Part shown: positions 46,127 to 57,469 of the stretch, piece after piece
Numbering within the stretch: position 1 is the stretch's first letter
How the letters are laid out: every line of letters starts with the position of its first letter
Source of the DNA: Anodontia alba
Taxonomy: Eukaryota; Mollusca; Bivalvia; Lucinida; Lucinidae
Assembly: GCA_964016985.1 (NCBI GenBank)
Contig: OZ024831.1
Coordinates: 22,186,609-22,250,608 of the forward strand
DNA: 64,000 nt
Reading direction: 5' to 3'
Made by a program: the position numbers and the translations under genes
The notes under the pieces: generated by a model
Database searches by the model: none
What the model was told of the DNA's origin: nothing
What the model saw: only the letters and a program-made list of their open reading frames with translations

Positions 46127-46575
46127 TTCACCCTAAGTGTCTGACATGGACTCTTCCATCTCTGAACTTGAACACATCCATTGTTGCAAATAGGGGTTTT
46201 AGTCAAAAATCAATAACAAAATTGCAACTATGTAGATCCTGATGAGAGGGCTTGTTAACCCTTGTTCTGCTGAACCCCGATCTACCCTGCCTTTACAAAC
46301 AGTGTAGATCCAGATCAGTTGGCTTCTGAACTGGATCTGCACTGTTTATCATTCAGTATGTGAATTTGTATCAACAACCTGGATCTGGTAATGATTGGCT
46401 GAAAATATATGAATTTGTAGCAACTATTGGGATCAAGTAATCTGACTGGCTGAAAATTAGAAATGGGCATGGCATCTTAATTTATTCAGCATGACAAGAG
46501 TTAAGAGCCATCTCATCTGGATCTGCACTGTTTGCAGATATGTTTATTGGTCTGTAGGGACGAAAGGGTTAAATA
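46127..46575. mobile_element. MITE family G interrupted by family D
   Basis: The left part (cctaagtgtctgacatggac...gatgagagggcttg) and the right part (gagccatctcatctggatc...gacgaaagggttaa) join at TTAA to restore the family G layout seen at 41995-42200. Confidence 0.7.
46255..46504. mobile_element. MITE family D nested in family G
   Basis: It runs from TTAACCCTTGTTCTGCTGAA to cagcatgacaagagttaa. A tail segment (tgaatttgtatcaacaacct / tgaatttgtagcaactattg) is duplicated inside it. Confidence 0.75.
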
Positions 46576-46660
46576 GGTAGTTTGTTGGCAAGGATGCATA
46601 GCAAAGTTAAGTCAAGGGAGATAATTACTTTATCAATTAGATAGTGGTTATGATAAAAAC

Positions 46661-46867
46661 TTAACCCTTGTCCTGCTGAACACAGATATGTCCTGCCTTT
46701 GTAAACAGTTAGATCCAGATCAGTTGGCTTCTGAAGAAGCCAACTGATCTGGATCTGCACTGTTTGTCATTCAGTATTTGAATTTGTATCAACAACCTGG
46801 ATCAAGTAATCTGATTGGCTGAAAATTAGAAGTGGGCATGGCATCTTAATTAATTAACAAGGGTTAA
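46661..46867. mobile_element. MITE family D, complete
   Basis: The ends are ttaacccttgtcctgctgaa and aattaacaagggttaa, with the central palindrome ggcttctgaagaagcc. Confidence 0.75.
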
Positions 46868-47083
46868 AATGTCTTGTGGCTTATTCATATTTTTATATTT
46901 TCATGATTAAATTTGGTGTTTATCTCAGAGTGAGTTTGTAGAGTGTTCAGAATGTCATTGAAAGCATATATTTTCATGGAATTATTTTTGCCATCAGAAT
47001 ACCTTTCTTATTAATTTTATACAATGAATATAATACCAAACAGGTGCAGTGATTTTTCAGTTTGGATTAAAATGCTGACTATA

Positions 47084-47330
47084 AGATTTCTACCATTTCT
47101 TTTACATGTAAATCAAAAATAGGTCAGGTATCAACCTTTAATGCATGTATAAATTCCTTTGTGTAATTAATGAATTCCATCTGTCCATCCATCCTCTATC
47201 CATCCCAAATCCCAATAAAAGATTTCTACCATTTCTTTTAAATCAAGTCAGGTATCAACCTTTAATGCATGTATAAATTCCTTTGTGTAATTAATGAATT
47301 CCATCTGTCCATCCATCCTCTATCCATCCA
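47084..47330. repeat. 136-bp tandem duplication upstream of PIKFYVE exon 4
   Basis: agatttctaccatttctttt at 47084 and 47220 starts two near-identical copies that include ggtcaggtatcaacctttaa and ccatctgtccatccatcc. Confidence 0.85.
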
Positions 47331-47550
47331 TTGATCCATCCATCTACCTGTCCATCCATCCATCCTTCCCTCCCTCCCTCTCTCTCTCCCACCCACCCAG
47401 TTACCCACCCAACCATGCGCCCATCCATCCTCCCATTCAGGACCATCCATGCCTTCTAATTCTCCACAATATCTATAATGCTGTCCATCAGCCTCAACAC
47501 CCATCTGTCCTTCTGTCTGTCTGTCCATCCACCCATCCATCATCTATCAT
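47331..47550. repeat. (CCAT)n-derived pyrimidine-rich simple repeat
   Basis: Degenerate ccatccatc and cctccctc units run up to the splice acceptor of exon 4 and may serve as its extended polypyrimidine tract. Confidence 0.8.
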
Positions 47551-47560
47551 TTTTCCCCAG

Positions 47561-47750
47561 ACACCTCAAGTATATCGTGACAGTGATTTCAAACAGTATT
47601 GGATGCCAGACAGTAGTTGTCGAGAATGTTACGACTGTGGAGACAAGTTTACAACCTTCAGACGCCGGCATCATTGTCGTATCTGTGGCCAGATCTTCTG
47701 TCATGCTTGTTGTAATCAAGAACTTCCTGGGAAAATCATAGGTTATAAAG
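47561..47750 (+). CDS. PIKFYVE: PIKFYVE coding exon 4 (FYVE zinc finger, first part)
   Basis: The acceptor is tttttccccag|ACA and the donor TATAAAG|gtaag. It is 190 bp, phase 0 in and phase 1 out. It encodes TPQVYRDSDFKQYWMPDSS, then the FYVE hallmarks: WMPD (the WxxD box), CYDC, RRRHHCRICG (the R(R/K)HHCR box that binds PI3P), FCHACC, and ELPGKIIGYKG. The DSD(F/L)KQYWMPDS...KFTTFRRRHHCR run is characteristic of PIKfyve and distinguishes it from other FYVE proteins. The finger supplies three of the four Cys pairs here; the last pair is in the next exon. It recruits the kinase to PI3P-rich endosomes. Confidence 0.95.
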
Positions 47751-47985
47751 GTAAGAAAACCTTAAGCACCACAACCTCTCAATAACTTCATTGTCAGGAT
47801 CAAAAGCAAAAATGGTGTTTGCTAAACAACCATGTTGTATTCACAAAAATGTATAGATTATATAGAAAAAAATGACCATAAATTTTTACTATATTATCTA
47901 TACATATTTCTTTGGATATAATTTCTTGGGGTTCCACCTTTAAACCAAGCTGTAATAACTAATGAACTGCATTATAAAAAGGTTC

Positions 47986-48088
<103 letters not shown>

Positions 48089-48442
48089 CTATGGGGAAAT
48101 ATAAAGCACTACTAGTCAGACAGTCTCCAACCCATGCCAGCTGCTGCCACACACCTAGCCATTACGGTAACTGTTATAACCACTGAGCCACTACGCTTGC
48201 CAAAAAATGAGTGTCATGGAACAGAGTTATACTAGATTTCTCTGAATGACCTGTCAAATAGGGTTCATTTTTTCATTGTACAAGCGCATTCATTATATAC
48301 AAGTAATTCTCCAGATCTCGAGTATACGGAAATATTTTTACTTTAAGATTTAAACAAATTTCAACGGAGAGGGCTGTAGCCATAAAACAGACTGCATACT
48401 TGCACATTGTAATTCATGTCCCCATTGTTATCCCCATGCTTT

Positions 48443-49425
48443 TTATATGCCCGTTTGAAAAATGGGATGTACATGTATTGTGTTGTGCCCCTCTGCATGT
48501 GTCCATCCGTCTGTAAACTTTTTGTTTCCAGATAACTCCTCCTACAGTTTACATTGGATCAAGCTGAAACTTGATATATAGTTAGACCATGATGTGGAGC
48601 AGTGCATATTGTTTCGAGGTTACAGTCCACCAAATATTATTAGAGTTATGCCCCTTTGAAAATTTTTATAAACATTTTGTTTTAGGCTAACTCCTCCTAC
48701 AGTTTACATGCAGTCAAGCTGAAACTTGGTATATTGTTAGATCATGATGTGGAGCAGCACATGTTATCTCGAGGTTACAGTCTACAAAATATTGACAGAG
48801 TTATGCCCCTTTGAAAATTTTTGTAAACATTTCATTCCCGGCTAACTCGTCCTACAGTTTACATCCAATCAAGCTGAAACTTGAAATATAGTTAAATCAT
48901 GATGTGGAGCAGAACATATTGTCTCCAGGTTACAGTCCACAAAATATTAATATGGTAATGCCCCTTTGAAAATTTTTGTAAACATTTCGTTTCTCACTAA
49001 CTCCTCCTACAGATTACATTCTAATAAGCTGAAACTTGATTTATAGTTAGACCATGATGTGGTATATTGTTTTGAGGTTAAAGTTCATGAAATAGTAGTA
49101 GTAATGCCCCTTTGAAAATTTCATAAGCTAACTCCTCCTATAGACTACATTTGATCAAGCAGAAACATTGTAAAAAGTTACACCATGATGTGGAGCAGTG
49201 CATAGATGTACCATTTTGAGGTTACAGTCCACAAATATTTCCTCCTACAGTTTACATACCATCAAGCTGTAGGGTGATTTATAGTTAGACCATGATGTGA
49301 AGCAGTGCATTTTGTTTTGAGGTTACAGTCCACCAAGTATTAATAGAGTTATGTCTGTCTGTCCATCCATTTGAACTTTTCATTTTGGGCTAACCCCTCC
49401 TACTCTATGTCAGTATAGGTGCTAC
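48443..49425. mobile_element. Tandem-repeat-cored element (~157-bp unit), PIKFYVE intron 4
   Basis: It opens atgcccgtttgaaaaatggg (hairpin). A unit with aactcctcctacagtttaca, agaccatgatgtggagcag and atgcccctttgaaaattttt then repeats five to six times with shortening and decay toward the right. Confidence 0.65.
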
Positions 49426-49429
49426 ATCA

Positions 49430-49842
49430 AATTACTTGCCCTATGCGTATGATGCTCCGCTTGCGGAGCTCGTTAAAAAAAGTGATGGGGATATTGTGAA
49501 TGCCTCCATCGGTCTGTTCATCATTCCATCTTACTAGCTCCTCCTAAACTACTGGGTGGACTTTAACCAAACTTGATTCATGACTTTCCCACATGATAAG
49601 GGTGTGTGAGAGCAACATTATTTTTCTGTCCATTGGTTAGTCGGTCCACCCATCCATCTCTCCTTCCCACTATCTCTTCCTAAACCACTTAACCAAAATT
49701 GCTACATGACTTCCCCTCATGGTAAGGGTGTGTGAGAGCGAGTCCATCTGTCTGTTTATCCATCTGTCACACTATTAGCAACATTGGCACAGAGCATGGG
49801 GTTTTGCAATGGCGTGCAATCAACTACGCATTCTAGTTTGCA
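49430..49842. mobile_element. Fragmentary repeat-cored element with ctccgcttgcggag hairpin
   Basis: A gatgctccgcttgcggagct hairpin is followed by two ~170-bp units (ctcctaaactactgggtgg / ttcctaaaccacttaacc; catgataagggtgtgtgag / catggtaagggtgtgtgag). The end is gcgtgcaatcaactacgcatt. Confidence 0.5.
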
Positions 49843-50007
49843 TTTTGTTATATGAGGATTTCACATAGCATTTGACAGAGACAAATTTTATTTAAAGTCA
49901 GAGAAGTAAACATTAGTTATGTACAGCCATTTACCTACTTTACAGCCCTAGCCAGCTGTGAATAGATTCTCTTTATGAGTATGTGCCCCATCTTACTCAG
50001 TTATTTT

Positions 50008-50296
50008 TAGCTCGCCTGTACAAAAATACAGGTAGAAGTATAGCAATCACCACAGTGTCAGTGCTGGTGTCAGCATTGGTTAAAGGTTTTAAAAGACTGT
50101 ATTTCCTGAACCTCCAGATGAAAGTAGTTCATTCTTGCACTAATGTTAGATACTGGTCTGAAGTTTTGCGCTGTACCATCCAGACACATATAAATTACCT
50201 TGAGGTCAAGGTCAGGGACTTAGAAAAAAATAATAATAATAATAAGTTTTAGAGGGGCAATTCAGGTGAGCTACGCTGTCCTGCAACAGCTCTTAT
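50008..50296. mobile_element. Minimal TAGCTCGCCTGTAC-type element
   Basis: It starts tagctcgcctgtacaaaaat with a cctgtac/gtacagg-type hairpin and ends ttcaggtgagctacgctgtc then cagctctt. It is about 290 bp with one core unit only, and shares both ends with 57842-59347. It ends about 190 bp before exon 5. Confidence 0.65.
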
Positions 50297-50483
50297 TATA
50301 ATTGTTACACTATAACTGGATCATAATATACCATGCCGTTCAGCTGGCAAATTAAGAACTATAATAAGGAAGTAAGATTTGTTAGGATAAGTATGGCAAG
50401 GAGTTAATACATTTAGAGTAAATATGGTTTTTGATCTTAGTTTTCCTACAGTTTGTCTCACATGTCTGTCTCTGTTCCCACAG

Positions 50484-50670
50484 GAAGTATCAGAGTCTGT
50501 GACTACTGTTCCAAGGTGGTACAAAGGTATGCCCAGAAAGCTGACCCTTCAAGTGACCCCAAGGTCACCAGAGAGGTGCTACGTAAAGCGTATATGGAGA
50601 CTGATGCAGAAGTTGGAAGCAAAGGTCAGAGGAGGTCAAATTCAGAACTGCTAGGTCAACTTAGGTTAAG
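50484..50670 (+). CDS. PIKFYVE: PIKFYVE coding exon 5 (end of FYVE finger and linker)
   Basis: The acceptor is ttcccacag|GAAG and the donor TTAAG|gtaata. It is 187 bp, phase 1 in and phase 2 out. It completes the finger with GSIRVCDYCSKVVQRYA: RVC is the third FYVE signature box and CDYC the fourth zinc-binding pair. A charged linker follows (EVLRKAYMETDAEVGSKGQR, SNSELLGQLRLR). Confidence 0.93.
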
Positions 50671-51302
50671 GTAATAATCTATTTGTACTATGTTGCTTGT
50701 CATAATGCATATTCTAAAACCCAAGCAGTCTGATCAGAGAACTGTCAGAGAGGAAATTCCTTAGAATGGTCAAGAAAAAACTAGTATCAGGGTGTTGTTG
50801 GGAGTGGTGGGATGGAGGAGGTGGATGTGTGTTCGTGGGGTGAAGGGGTGCCCAGATTAGTCTGCTGATCAATGGTTGCATGGATGTAGGTCGGGCCTCA
50901 GGCTGGATTGCTGCTGCTTACTAGGTCTGTTTCGGAGGATTGGTGCTTTGCTATCAGTGTCTTTAGTCAGGCTCATTGAGGTCCAACTGGAACCCCACTC
51001 CCACCATTCCCAACCCCATTCGTGGTATTAATTCATAGAGCCTGTTTAGTATGACACAACCTGTATTTGTGTGCTTAATGAGGGTTCTGTAATGAAGTTG
51101 TCTTGGTCTATTCAAAATTTGTTTTTATTTGACAGAATAGGTGATTTTATTTTTGATGTATTTAAGTTTCGCTTGTTCAAGGAAAAAAGAAAAAGTAAAA
51201 TATTGAAATCAGTTAAAATTGACGAGATGTAAAGTCATAAATTTTCATAAACTGTGGTATTCATGATAGAAACGCCATCATCTTTGTGGTCTAACATAAT
51301 CT

Positions 51303-51328
51303 TGAAAAAAAAAAAAAAAAAAAAAAAG
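51303..51328. repeat. Poly-A tract
   Basis: About 24 A residues occur in intron 5 with no retroposed sequence recognised before it. Confidence 0.8.
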
Positions 51329-51942
51329 AAGCAACAACACTATGGAGGTAGCCAAGAAAAGCCACAATCATTGAACGCAGCCATATAATATTGTGTATTT
51401 GTGTGCTAGGTGGTAGGGGGAAGGGGGAAAGGTTTAAACTTGGTTTCAAAAGCACCTAATCCTGAGCATGAATTGTTCCAGCTACACATTATTGGAGCCT
51501 GCACATGACAAAACCAGCAAAATGGCATTGATAGCTAAGGACCCAAGCTTTCTGCAGACAGCAAAAACTCTGATCAGACTGGGCAGATGCACAGCCTGAT
51601 CTGAGTCTTTGCTGGGCAAACATGCCATTAGGTTTTGTCCTGCGGTGGCTCATTGTTCAGCGTGCACAAGGGTTTCCTAACACATTTACCCATTTATGCC
51701 TAAAGTCCAGTAAAAGGGACATTGGCAAACAGTGTAAACCCAGATCAGATGCCACACATTAAATTCAGAAATTCCTACAAAATATGGTAATATTAAAAAC
51801 TAACTAGATGCCCCTTATATGGGAAATAGACCTGCCCAAAGAGTTTAGGTAGAAGAGTCCACGCGGCATAAATAAGATAATTAATTGATCAGTACAGAAA
51901 AACATACATGTTAATTTCTTGTCACAGTAGGGAAACTGACTA

Positions 51943-52140
51943 TTAACCCTTGTCCTGCTGAACCCAGATATACCCTGCCTTTGCAAACAGTGTAGATCTG
52001 AAGAAGCCAACTGATCTGGATCTGCACTGTTTGCCATTAAGTATGTGAATTTATATCAATAATCTGGAGCAAGTAATCTGATTGGCTGAAAATTAGAAAT
52101 GGGCATGGCATCTTAATTTATTCAGCAGGACAAGGGTTAA
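51943..52140. mobile_element. MITE family D, PIKFYVE intron 5
   Basis: TTAACCCTTGTCCTGCTGAA and the perfectly complementary cagcaggacaagggttaa bound it. Half of the central palindrome is deleted. Confidence 0.75.
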
Positions 52141-52688
52141 CCGAAAATGAAAAAAAAAGAAAAACATAATGAGTCTGAACACAGAAGAGTTAGGTCGGGT
52201 ATTGGGCATCTAGAAGTCTTAAGAACTCTGGGTATATACAGTTCTATCTTTATAAACTTAATCTGTGTATAAAGTGGCATTTTCTTGCATCACTGTTGAT
52301 TAATGCTGTAGAAATTATTTTTTGATTAGTCCCTTTGACTGTTGGTTGAGGCAGGTTTTATAACACATTATTTTGTGGATCCTGATTTTCCTGATTAGAT
52401 TGTAAAAGTGTTTTCAATGGGTACAGTCAATACCCTAATGGTAAATATTCCAGATACAGGTGTGCTATGATCCCTCAATTATTCTAACCCTAACTATCAC
52501 TGACTAAGCTCCAAGTTAGCCCTAATGTGTAGTGTTGCTAATAGGTATGCATGCTACCATGCTGAAATCAGTAAATGATGTCAGACAGATTCTAAAGTCT
52601 AGCCCTATGGCAGTTTCCGTCCATCCTTTATGTTATTGATTTCTGAGCGGGGTTATTGACACTTCTTGTTTTGCTTGCTTCATTTTAG

Positions 52689-52803
52689 GTCCCCAGGTGA
52701 CCTTGACCGCAGCAGCTCTGTGGAAGGTATAGCCCCCTTTGATCTCACCCCACAGGCAGAATTTGTCAGTATGGATATGACAGAGAGAAAAATGCTTACA
52801 CAG
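52689..52803 (+). CDS. PIKFYVE: PIKFYVE coding exon 6 (FYVE-DEP linker)
   Basis: The acceptor is ttcattttag|G and the donor ACACAG|gtaata. It is 115 bp, phase 2 in and phase 0 out. It encodes RSPGDLDRSSSVEGIAPFDL then VSMDMTERKMLTQ. The last part lies where vertebrate PIKfyve has a TTEDERKILLDS-like segment leading into the DEP domain. Confidence 0.85.
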
Positions 52804-53001
52804 GTAATATAGACCAAACAAATAATTGTTTTACTACAATGAGGGTCAGGGTTATGAAGTCCACTTAAGCCCCCAAGAAATTTGTTACTGAGCATCGCAA
52901 GGCGGTACTTCCATTGAGGCTCTTTTTGTTATATGTTCTGTCCTGTATCATTTATAAACTTTTTTCTTTTAACCATTATGTACATTTAAATAATTCTTTT
53001 G

Positions 53002-53184
53002 TTAACCCTTGTCCTGCTGAACCCGGATATACCCTGACTTTGCAAACAGTATAGATCCAGATCAGTTGGCTTCTTCAATCTGCACTGTTTGCCATTAAGT
53101 ATGTGAATTTGTAGCAACAATCCAGATTAAGTAATCTGATTGGCTGAAAATTAGAAGTGGGTGTGGCATCTTAATTTATTCAGT
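53002..53184. mobile_element. MITE family D, 3'-truncated
   Basis: The left end ttaacccttgtcctgctgaa is intact and the right end fades after atcttaatttattcag. Confidence 0.65.
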
Positions 53185-53395
53185 TTGCTGCTGACTCTGC
53201 TCACCATCTGTGCTTTTCTGACTTTAAAATTGTAACAGTGGTAAGTGTCTATCTTTCCCTTTGATGTTGAGGATGGTGTAATTCTGATTTCATCGGTTTC
53301 TGTTCACCTGGTTGCATTTCAAATGCATCTATTATTATTTGGTTGGATAGTGAAGATGTAATATATTTTTTTCTTATTATGAACTTCTTTTGATT

Positions 53396-53625
53396 ATACC
53401 ATAATAACCTAAATATTGGGACAGACAGGCCTGAGTAAACAGTGGAGATCCAGATCAGATACTGCAGAATGTGGCATCTGATCAGGGTCTACACTGTTTG
53501 CAAATCATCCAGCACTACTTTAGACAACCAGCAGGTAATAAAATAGACATTTCAAATCTTAGGACAAGTATGGTAAGGAGTTATGGTGCCCCAATACACT
53601 TAGGGTAAATATGATATTCTTCACC
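53396..53625. mobile_element. MITE family B
   Basis: It runs from ataccataataacctaaata to cacttagggtaaatatgat, with the agatccagatcagatactgc palindrome. Confidence 0.65.
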
Positions 53626-53667
53626 ATCATGGCATTACAGGTTTTTCAGAATTCTTGTTTGATTGAG

Positions 53668-54205
53668 AACCATAATAACCCTATGTATTGGGACAGATAG
53701 GCCTTTACAAACAGTGTTGACCAGATCAGATGCTGCAGAATGCAGCATCTGATCAGGGTCTACACTGTTTGCCATACATACAGCAATAGTTTAGACACAT
53801 CAAGAGGCGGCCTCGGTGGCTCAGTTGGATGCGCCGTTCGACTGGAGACCAGGAGGTTGCGGGTTCAACCCCCGCCGAAGTCGGCAACATTCTTTGATCA
53901 TGAAATATTTTCTACGGTCATTCTCTCCCTTGCGCTGATTCAAGAAGGGCAGTTGTCAGTTTCTGGCGAAAGAATGTTCACAATACTGGTTAACCGCTTA
54001 GAGGACTAAGCCTGCCCAGTAAATGTGTGGTTAGGTAAACTGTCCGCGCTCGACATGACCCCATTGGGTTGACAGGGCCGTAAAACCTCAACACAAACAA
54101 ACAAAAACATCAAGAGGAAGTAGAATGGACTATTTCAAATTTTAGGACATGTATGGTAAGTAGATAAGGTGTCCCAATACTTAGGGTTATAATGGTACTC
54201 ATGAA
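53668..54205. mobile_element. MITE family B interrupted by a SINE
   Basis: The left half (aataaccctatgtattggga...tttagacacatcaagag) and the right half (gaagtagaatggactatttc...aatacttagggttataatgg) form one family B copy split by the SINE. Confidence 0.75.
53807..54106 (+). mobile_element. Complete tRNA-derived SINE nested in MITE B, PIKFYVE intron 6
   Basis: It has the same head, body and tail as 45138-45438 (gcggcctcggtggctcag to taaaacctcaacacaaac). A 10-bp target-site duplication, acatcaagag, lies at 53797-53806 and 54107-54116. Confidence 0.9.
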
Positions 54206-54324
54206 AAACTGCTGAAGTGTCTGAGTGGCTTTGGATCATGAAGTTCCAGGTTGGACCCCCTCTAAAGGCAGGGTTCACCTCATGACTATATGCCACTTCA
54301 TTGCACAGAGCCTTTAATCATGCT

Positions 54325-54518
54325 AAATCATAGATCAAGATAAGAGTGGGTATCAGTAAAATAGTTTTCTTATTTCTCGACAAAAACATACGTTGTGGGT
54401 ACTCATTAGAAGCGCCTCAGCGAGGCGCTTCTAATGAGTACCCACAACATATGATTTCGTCGAGAAATAAGAAAAATATAGATACTTTTTGGGTGAAAAA
54501 AGCGCCTTATCAAGATCT
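54325..54518. mobile_element. MITE family A, well preserved
   Basis: The central palindrome gtgggtactcattagaagcg and its complement is perfect. Ends are atcaagataagagtgggta and gccttatcaagatctgtg. Confidence 0.75.
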
Positions 54519-54889
54519 GTGTAAATGTCCTAAAATTTCGTACACCAAAGTTGCTGACAAAATAGCATATGCAAACAGTGCAGACCCAGATCAGTGTCTA
54601 CACTGTTTGTCATTCCACTAAGTGTTTTAAGAAACAACTGCATCAAAAGCAAAATTTAGGCCAAAATGGTATGGAATAAAGTGTTTGAAATTTTGGGACA
54701 TTTACCATATCAATCAGCCAATCATCATCTCAGTATAACATAAATAATGTTGAAAGAGACCAACTCAATAACACACATTAAAAAAGAGAAAACTGCTGGA
54801 GTTGAGGAAAGAATAATGTGAGAAAGTCCTGGATTTTTTTCAAATAGATTTGAAGTTCAGCATAAACTTCTGGAAGTTTTTTAAATGAA

Positions 54890-55165
54890 TAAAAGGTAGC
54901 ATGCATGCCATATCTCACAGAATTTTGCCCATCTGGAAGGCAATTCCCATAAAAATTTCAAATCTCACAGAATTTTCAGACCATTATACAACATATTTAA
55001 TGAAGAAATAAACATAAATCACACACTGTTGTGGCTTTCACAAACTTGTTACATGAATTAAAAGATTAGACTATATTGGGGGAGCTCCAAAGTGATGTTT
55101 AAGAAAATCTCACAGAATTTTGTCAAATCTCCCTTAAAATTTTGCTTTATCTCACAGATTTTAGT
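54890..55165. repeat. Degenerate atctcacagaatttt repeats
   Basis: Four dispersed copies of a(t/a)ctcacagaatttt occur at irregular 50-150 bp spacing. Confidence 0.5.
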
Positions 55166-55384
55166 CCACAGCTTATGGCATATATGAGGTAGATGGAAGG
55201 ATAATTAGTTTACCATTTTCCAAAAATGATTTAAAAAAAAAAAAAAAAAAAAAAAGAATATATAAAAATGCTGTCCAGATAACTGAAAATTCTGCATATT
55301 CAGATTAATGAGCAATGGGCTGTAGATAAGACAAGTATTTTTTTTTTAATTTATTTTTTTTATTTTATATTAAAACCAAATAGT

Positions 55385-55510
55385 ATTGATATTTTTTATT
55401 TCTCCATATATCTGGGGTATTCATTGGTATTGCCTTGCCAAGGTGGTCTCATCAAGGACTCACAACTTATCTTAGTCGAGAAATAAGAAAATATTGATGT
55501 GGAGACCCTT
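55385..55510. mobile_element. MITE family A, decayed
   Basis: tttatttctccatatatctg and agtcgagaaataagaaaata are the two arms around a decayed centre. Confidence 0.4.
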
Positions 55511-55913
55511 GTTAATGAGAACTGTGGCAGTTGTATAAGTCAAAGCTCATTTGTGAAGACAAAATGTAGATAAGGCTTGTGTGCCTGCAGTAAATCATGT
55601 GATGATAGTCCAAATGAAATGTCATGTCCCATTTTCACTGAAAACTTAGAAAACAAAATCAAATATTCTACAAAACCAAATGTTGTTGGCCGAGTATTGT
55701 ATTTAGCAGGCTAAAGGTCAAACTGACACCCAGACATGTATGATTATCAAAGATGTAGTTCAGCTGTCTGCTTAGTTTGATAGGGGTCTATCATACCTGC
55801 ATTCACTATGTCTTCAGGTTACACTTATAATTCTGTGCAAATGGCAAGTAGAAACAAAGCATGTTGGAGAAGGTCTTTGTGTTTTCAGAGCTGCATTTTC
55901 AGTAAAATCATTT

Positions 55914-56234
55914 CAACCCTGAGTTTCCAAAGTGGACGCTTTCGTCTACAAAATTGATTGTGTCCATTATCTCAATAAGGGATGTCACACAGACAAAACT
56001 TGAACACTGAACGGCTGTCAGAGTAGTGACAAAATAGAAAAAGGCAAACAGGGTAGATTCTGATGAGATGGCTCATATGGATGACCTCTGTTTGCAAAAC
56101 CTTTTTTTCTGGTCTGTGGAGTTGAAAGGGTTAATCTCTGTTTGCAAAACCTTTTTTCTGGTCTGTGGAGTTGAAAGGGTTAATCTCTGTTTGCAAAACC
56201 TTTTTTGTGGTCTGTGGAGTTGAAAGGGTTAATA
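55914..56234. mobile_element. MITE family G with triplicated 49-bp end
   Basis: It starts tcaaccctgagtttccaaag. The right end (ctctgtttgcaaaacctttt...gaaagggttaat) is present three times in tandem at 56086-56135, 56136-56184 and 56185-56233. Confidence 0.75.
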
Positions 56235-56308
56235 TTACTTGGTTCATATGATCAAGTTATATCTTCCATATCTTAGGATATACTTGTAGTATTTAAATAT
56301 ATTTACAG

Positions 56309-56466
56309 GATTCTGTGGAGCTTCGTAATTTGTGGAATCTGATGTTGGATCCAGCAAGAGGCGTAGAATTTCAGAATTATCGTATTCGTCTCAGAACTTA
56401 CCAGAGATGCATAGTGGGAAATAAACTTGTGGACTGGCTTCTTAGGCAGGACAAAGTAAAAAATAG
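56309..56466 (+). CDS. PIKFYVE: PIKFYVE coding exon 7 (DEP domain, first part)
   Basis: The acceptor is atatttacag|GAT and the donor AATAG|gtaata. It is 158 bp, phase 0 in and phase 2 out. It encodes DSVELRNLWNLMLDPARGVE, NYRIRLRTYQRCIVGNKLVD and WLLRQDKVKNR. The (I/V)VGNKLVDWLL motif is the core of a DEP domain and matches the IVGKELVNWL segment of vertebrate PIKfyve. DEP domains commonly mediate membrane or partner contacts. Confidence 0.93.
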
Positions 56467-56620
56467 GTAATAAACATAGCTGATTTAAAGATGACTGATA
56501 ACTGGTTTTAAAACTCTAACACAGAATAAAACAGTAGAAAAAAAATGATGTATAAAATCTGATCTTAATCTATTTGTGCCAAACGTTGCATAAAAAGGAT
56601 GCTTGCAAACAATGTAGGCC

Positions 56621-56868
56621 CTGGGCCCGGTTGTTCAAAGCGTCGTTAGCTTAACGAGCTCGTTAAGGGTCATTTGGTTAACTGTTCTAGCAGATTCAAT
56701 ACACAATATTCTGATATTTTTTGCTGAAAAAATGTGAGTAGCTTTTGCACTGCAAAAGCTACTCACATTTTTTCAGCAAAAAATTTCAACATATTTGCGT
56801 ATCACTTGATGTAAATTTTAATGAATCGTTAACTAACGACATCGTTAGCTTTGAACAACTGGGCCCAG
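56621..56868. mobile_element. MITE family C inserted in a family B core
   Basis: Ends ctgggcccggttgttcaaag and tttgaacaactgggcccag flank a tgctgaaaaaatgtgagtag palindrome. The flanks gcttgcaaacaatgtaggcc and ctgagcctctagtgtttgc are the halves of a family B core. Confidence 0.7.
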
Positions 56869-57469
56869 ATCTCTAATCTGAGCCTCTAGTGTTTGCATTA
56901 AAAAGGGTTATTTCGGTTAATAACTAAAACAAATAGTTAGATCAGACACCCCTTAAATTTGAAATGGACCAAATTGAATTATGAGGCAGAAGAGGCTTCT
57001 ATGCATTAATGGGTTATTTTTACAACTACAGTGACTTATTCATCAAACCTAAATTGAAGTGTTTTTTCTTTTAGGCAATCAAGTCAGAGTTGCTGTTTGT
57101 TCTTTTTTTTTGTTTGTTTGTTTATTTTTTCTCTGTTTTTCCTACATTTTTTCTTTTCACAAATGATAATGACTTGGCATAACCATATGTGGCATGAAAA
57201 TTACTGGGTATTGATGACTGATTTTAAGAATTTAATCAGACTCTCTCTTCCAAGTGGTAAGATAAAAAAAGTAAAACTTCATATTTTGTCAATCATTGGT
57301 TTGTTTGTGTAGGATGTCATGTAACTATTGCTAAGCTGAGTGTTGCATTCAAATTCAATGAAAAAGATCAATGAACACTGAAAATTGAAAGATATGTAAG
57401 ATAGAAAAATAATCATTCGTAAGTGTTTGGTGCATATAGAAAGATCCATCCCTTTGGATCACTTTCTGG

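Noticed and set aside
47262..47543. Long frames over the CCAT-rich tract before PIKFYVE exon 4
   Set aside because: They derive from simple repeats. Coding sequence begins only at the ttttccccag acceptor.
51804..52037. Frames such as MANSADPDQ...LHCLQR (also 26767-26955, 34019-34255)
   Set aside because: They are conceptual translations of the recurring gcaaacagtgtagatcc palindromes and have no gene structure.
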